Source: Zobellella taiwanensis (GTDB lineage Bacteria; Pseudomonadota; Gammaproteobacteria; Enterobacterales; Aeromonadaceae). Taken from it: 64,000 nucleotides of DNA. The first letter of the stretch is position 1, and each line of letters begins with the position of its first letter. This document shows positions 63,426-64,000 of the stretch, piece by piece. The notes under the pieces were generated by a model. The model was not told the DNA's origin. It made no database searches and saw nothing but the letters and a program-made list of their open reading frames with translations. Both the position numbers and the translations under genes were made by a program. The stretch lies in contig NZ_PXYH01000014.1 in assembly GCF_003012795.1 (NCBI RefSeq), positions 1-64,000 of the forward strand. Reading direction: 5' to 3'.

Positions 63426-64000
63426 TCAGTTTTCCTCCGTGGCCAACTGCTCCGCCAGCCGCCGGGCGAGCGCCAGCAAGGCATCGGCCTCGGCCAGCCC
63501 GTCGATAAAGCGCTGGGGGATGCCGGCCAGCCCCACCTGGGCTCCCACCAGGGTGCCGGTGAGCATGGCGCGGGCCTGGTTCTGGCCGCCGCCGTTGATG
63601 GCGTGCAGTACGGCGGCCTCGAAGTCGTCGTGGAAGCGGGCGGCCAGGTAGTAGGAGGCGGGCAGCAGGTGGTAGATGGCACAGGGCATGCCGTACACCA
63701 GCGAGACCTTCCAGGCCGGCTCGATGCGGATGGCGGGATCCTCGGCGGCCCTGGCCATGTAGGAGGGGGTGAGCAGGGCGTCCGGCGAGGCGAAGCGGCC
63801 GGCCCGGGGCGGCTCTGGTGCATGGGACGGCGGCGGTTGCAGCCGGTCGGCGGTGACGGCATGGAAGGGCAGCTCGCCGGTCCGGACCCGCGCCATCAGC
63901 TTGCCGGACAGGCCAGGGTCCAGCCTATGTCCCTGCACCAGCAGGCCGGTAACGGCGGCGAAGGCCACCGTCATCGCCACCAGGTTGTTGTCTATCTGGG
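63426..64000 (-). CDS. ADP-ribosylglycohydrolase-family protein, C-terminal part (5' end outside window)
   Basis: The frame is open through the right edge (QIDNNLVAMTVAF). The visible 191 codons include AINGGGQNQARAMLTGTLVGAQVG near the C-terminus, matching the metal-binding end of ARH/DraG-like proteins (J1-crystallin type). These remove ADP-ribose from proteins or nucleic acids. The N-terminal metal site is not visible, so activity cannot be judged. The Met-like start at 63980 is internal. Confidence 0.78.
   Translation of the reverse strand, partial: QIDNNLVAMTVAFAAVTGLLVQGHRLDPGLSGKLMARVRTGELPFHAVTADRLQPPPSHAPEPPRAGRFASPDALLTPSYMARAAEDPAIRIEPAWKVSLVYGMPCAIYHLLPASYYLAARFHDDFEAAVLHAINGGGQNQARAMLTGTLVGAQVGLAGIPQRFIDGLAEADALLALARRLAEQLATEEN

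Overview
The window is about 64 kb of GC-rich gammaproteobacterial chromosome. Gene neighbourhoods are enterobacterial/Vibrio/Aeromonas-like: rsmD | ftsY-ftsE-ftsX-rpoH, gpmI-envC | yibN-secB-gpsA, nfuA | gntX | bioH, desaturase | fabR-yijD, ydbH-ynbE-ydbL and a csrB-type RNA. Together with the many DUF families typical of Aeromonadales and Alteromonadales, this suggests a marine or brackish member of the Aeromonadaceae (Oceanimonas/Oceanisphaera/Zobellella-like). The taxon is an inference from gene order, not a database result. I saw no tRNA, rRNA, CRISPR array or prophage.

Layout. 1-0.7 kb: apparent end of an ISAs1-like insertion sequence abutting the 3' part of a BCCT transporter gene (a broken gene). 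0.8-4.1 kb: zntB, an Atm1-type ABC exporter and a DUF1294 protein. 4.1-9.7 kb: a choline-to-glycine-betaine osmoprotection unit on the minus strand (betI-betB-betA-BCCT transporter), interrupted by palindromic repeats. 10-13.7 kb: cytochrome c' and cytochrome b, a lipoprotein, DUF3634 and an endonuclease/exonuclease/phosphatase protein. 13.9-16 kb: a WYL regulator followed, across an intrinsic terminator, by a stand-alone FtsZ outside any dcw cluster. 16.2-25.4 kb: M14 carboxypeptidase, SirB2, DUF411, DUF2500, ydbH-ynbE-ydbL, oligopeptidase B, DUF1820 and an NSS transporter. 25.5-29.6 kb: fatty-acid desaturase/fabR/yijD, sseA, csrB RNA and DUF2007. 29.6-35 kb: the cell-division, secretion and heat-shock cluster with an 18-copy tandem repeat inside ftsY. 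35-48.3 kb: housekeeping genes (can, glpX, fumC, panM, chaC, envC, gpmI, yibN, secB, gpsA, nfuA, gntX, bioH, yebC-like). 48.4-54.4 kb: an allantoin/hydantoin-type purine-catabolic island (racemase, NCS1 permease, a cysteine-less racemase paralogue, GntR and LysR regulators, ureidoglycine aminohydrolase). 54.6-57.7 kb: yjjG, LysR and two LysE exporters. 57.8-61.5 kb: MBL/beta-CASP RNase-like protein facing a PRPP-synthetase-like and AMP-phosphorylase-like gene pair. 61.7-64 kb: orphan ABC ATPase with a hemerythrin-like stub, an EEP protein and a partial ADP-ribosylglycohydrolase.

The parts I would look at first are: (i) the WYL regulator plus second FtsZ with an attenuator-like terminator between them; (ii) the racemase paralogue that has lost both catalytic cysteines inside the allantoin island; (iii) the beta-CASP/PRPP-synthetase/AMP-phosphorylase module with the orphan ABC ATPase beside it; (iv) the 36-bp x 18 array in ftsY; and (v) a family of about 80-100-bp palindromic intergenic repeats whose outer arms differ in sequence but stay complementary.
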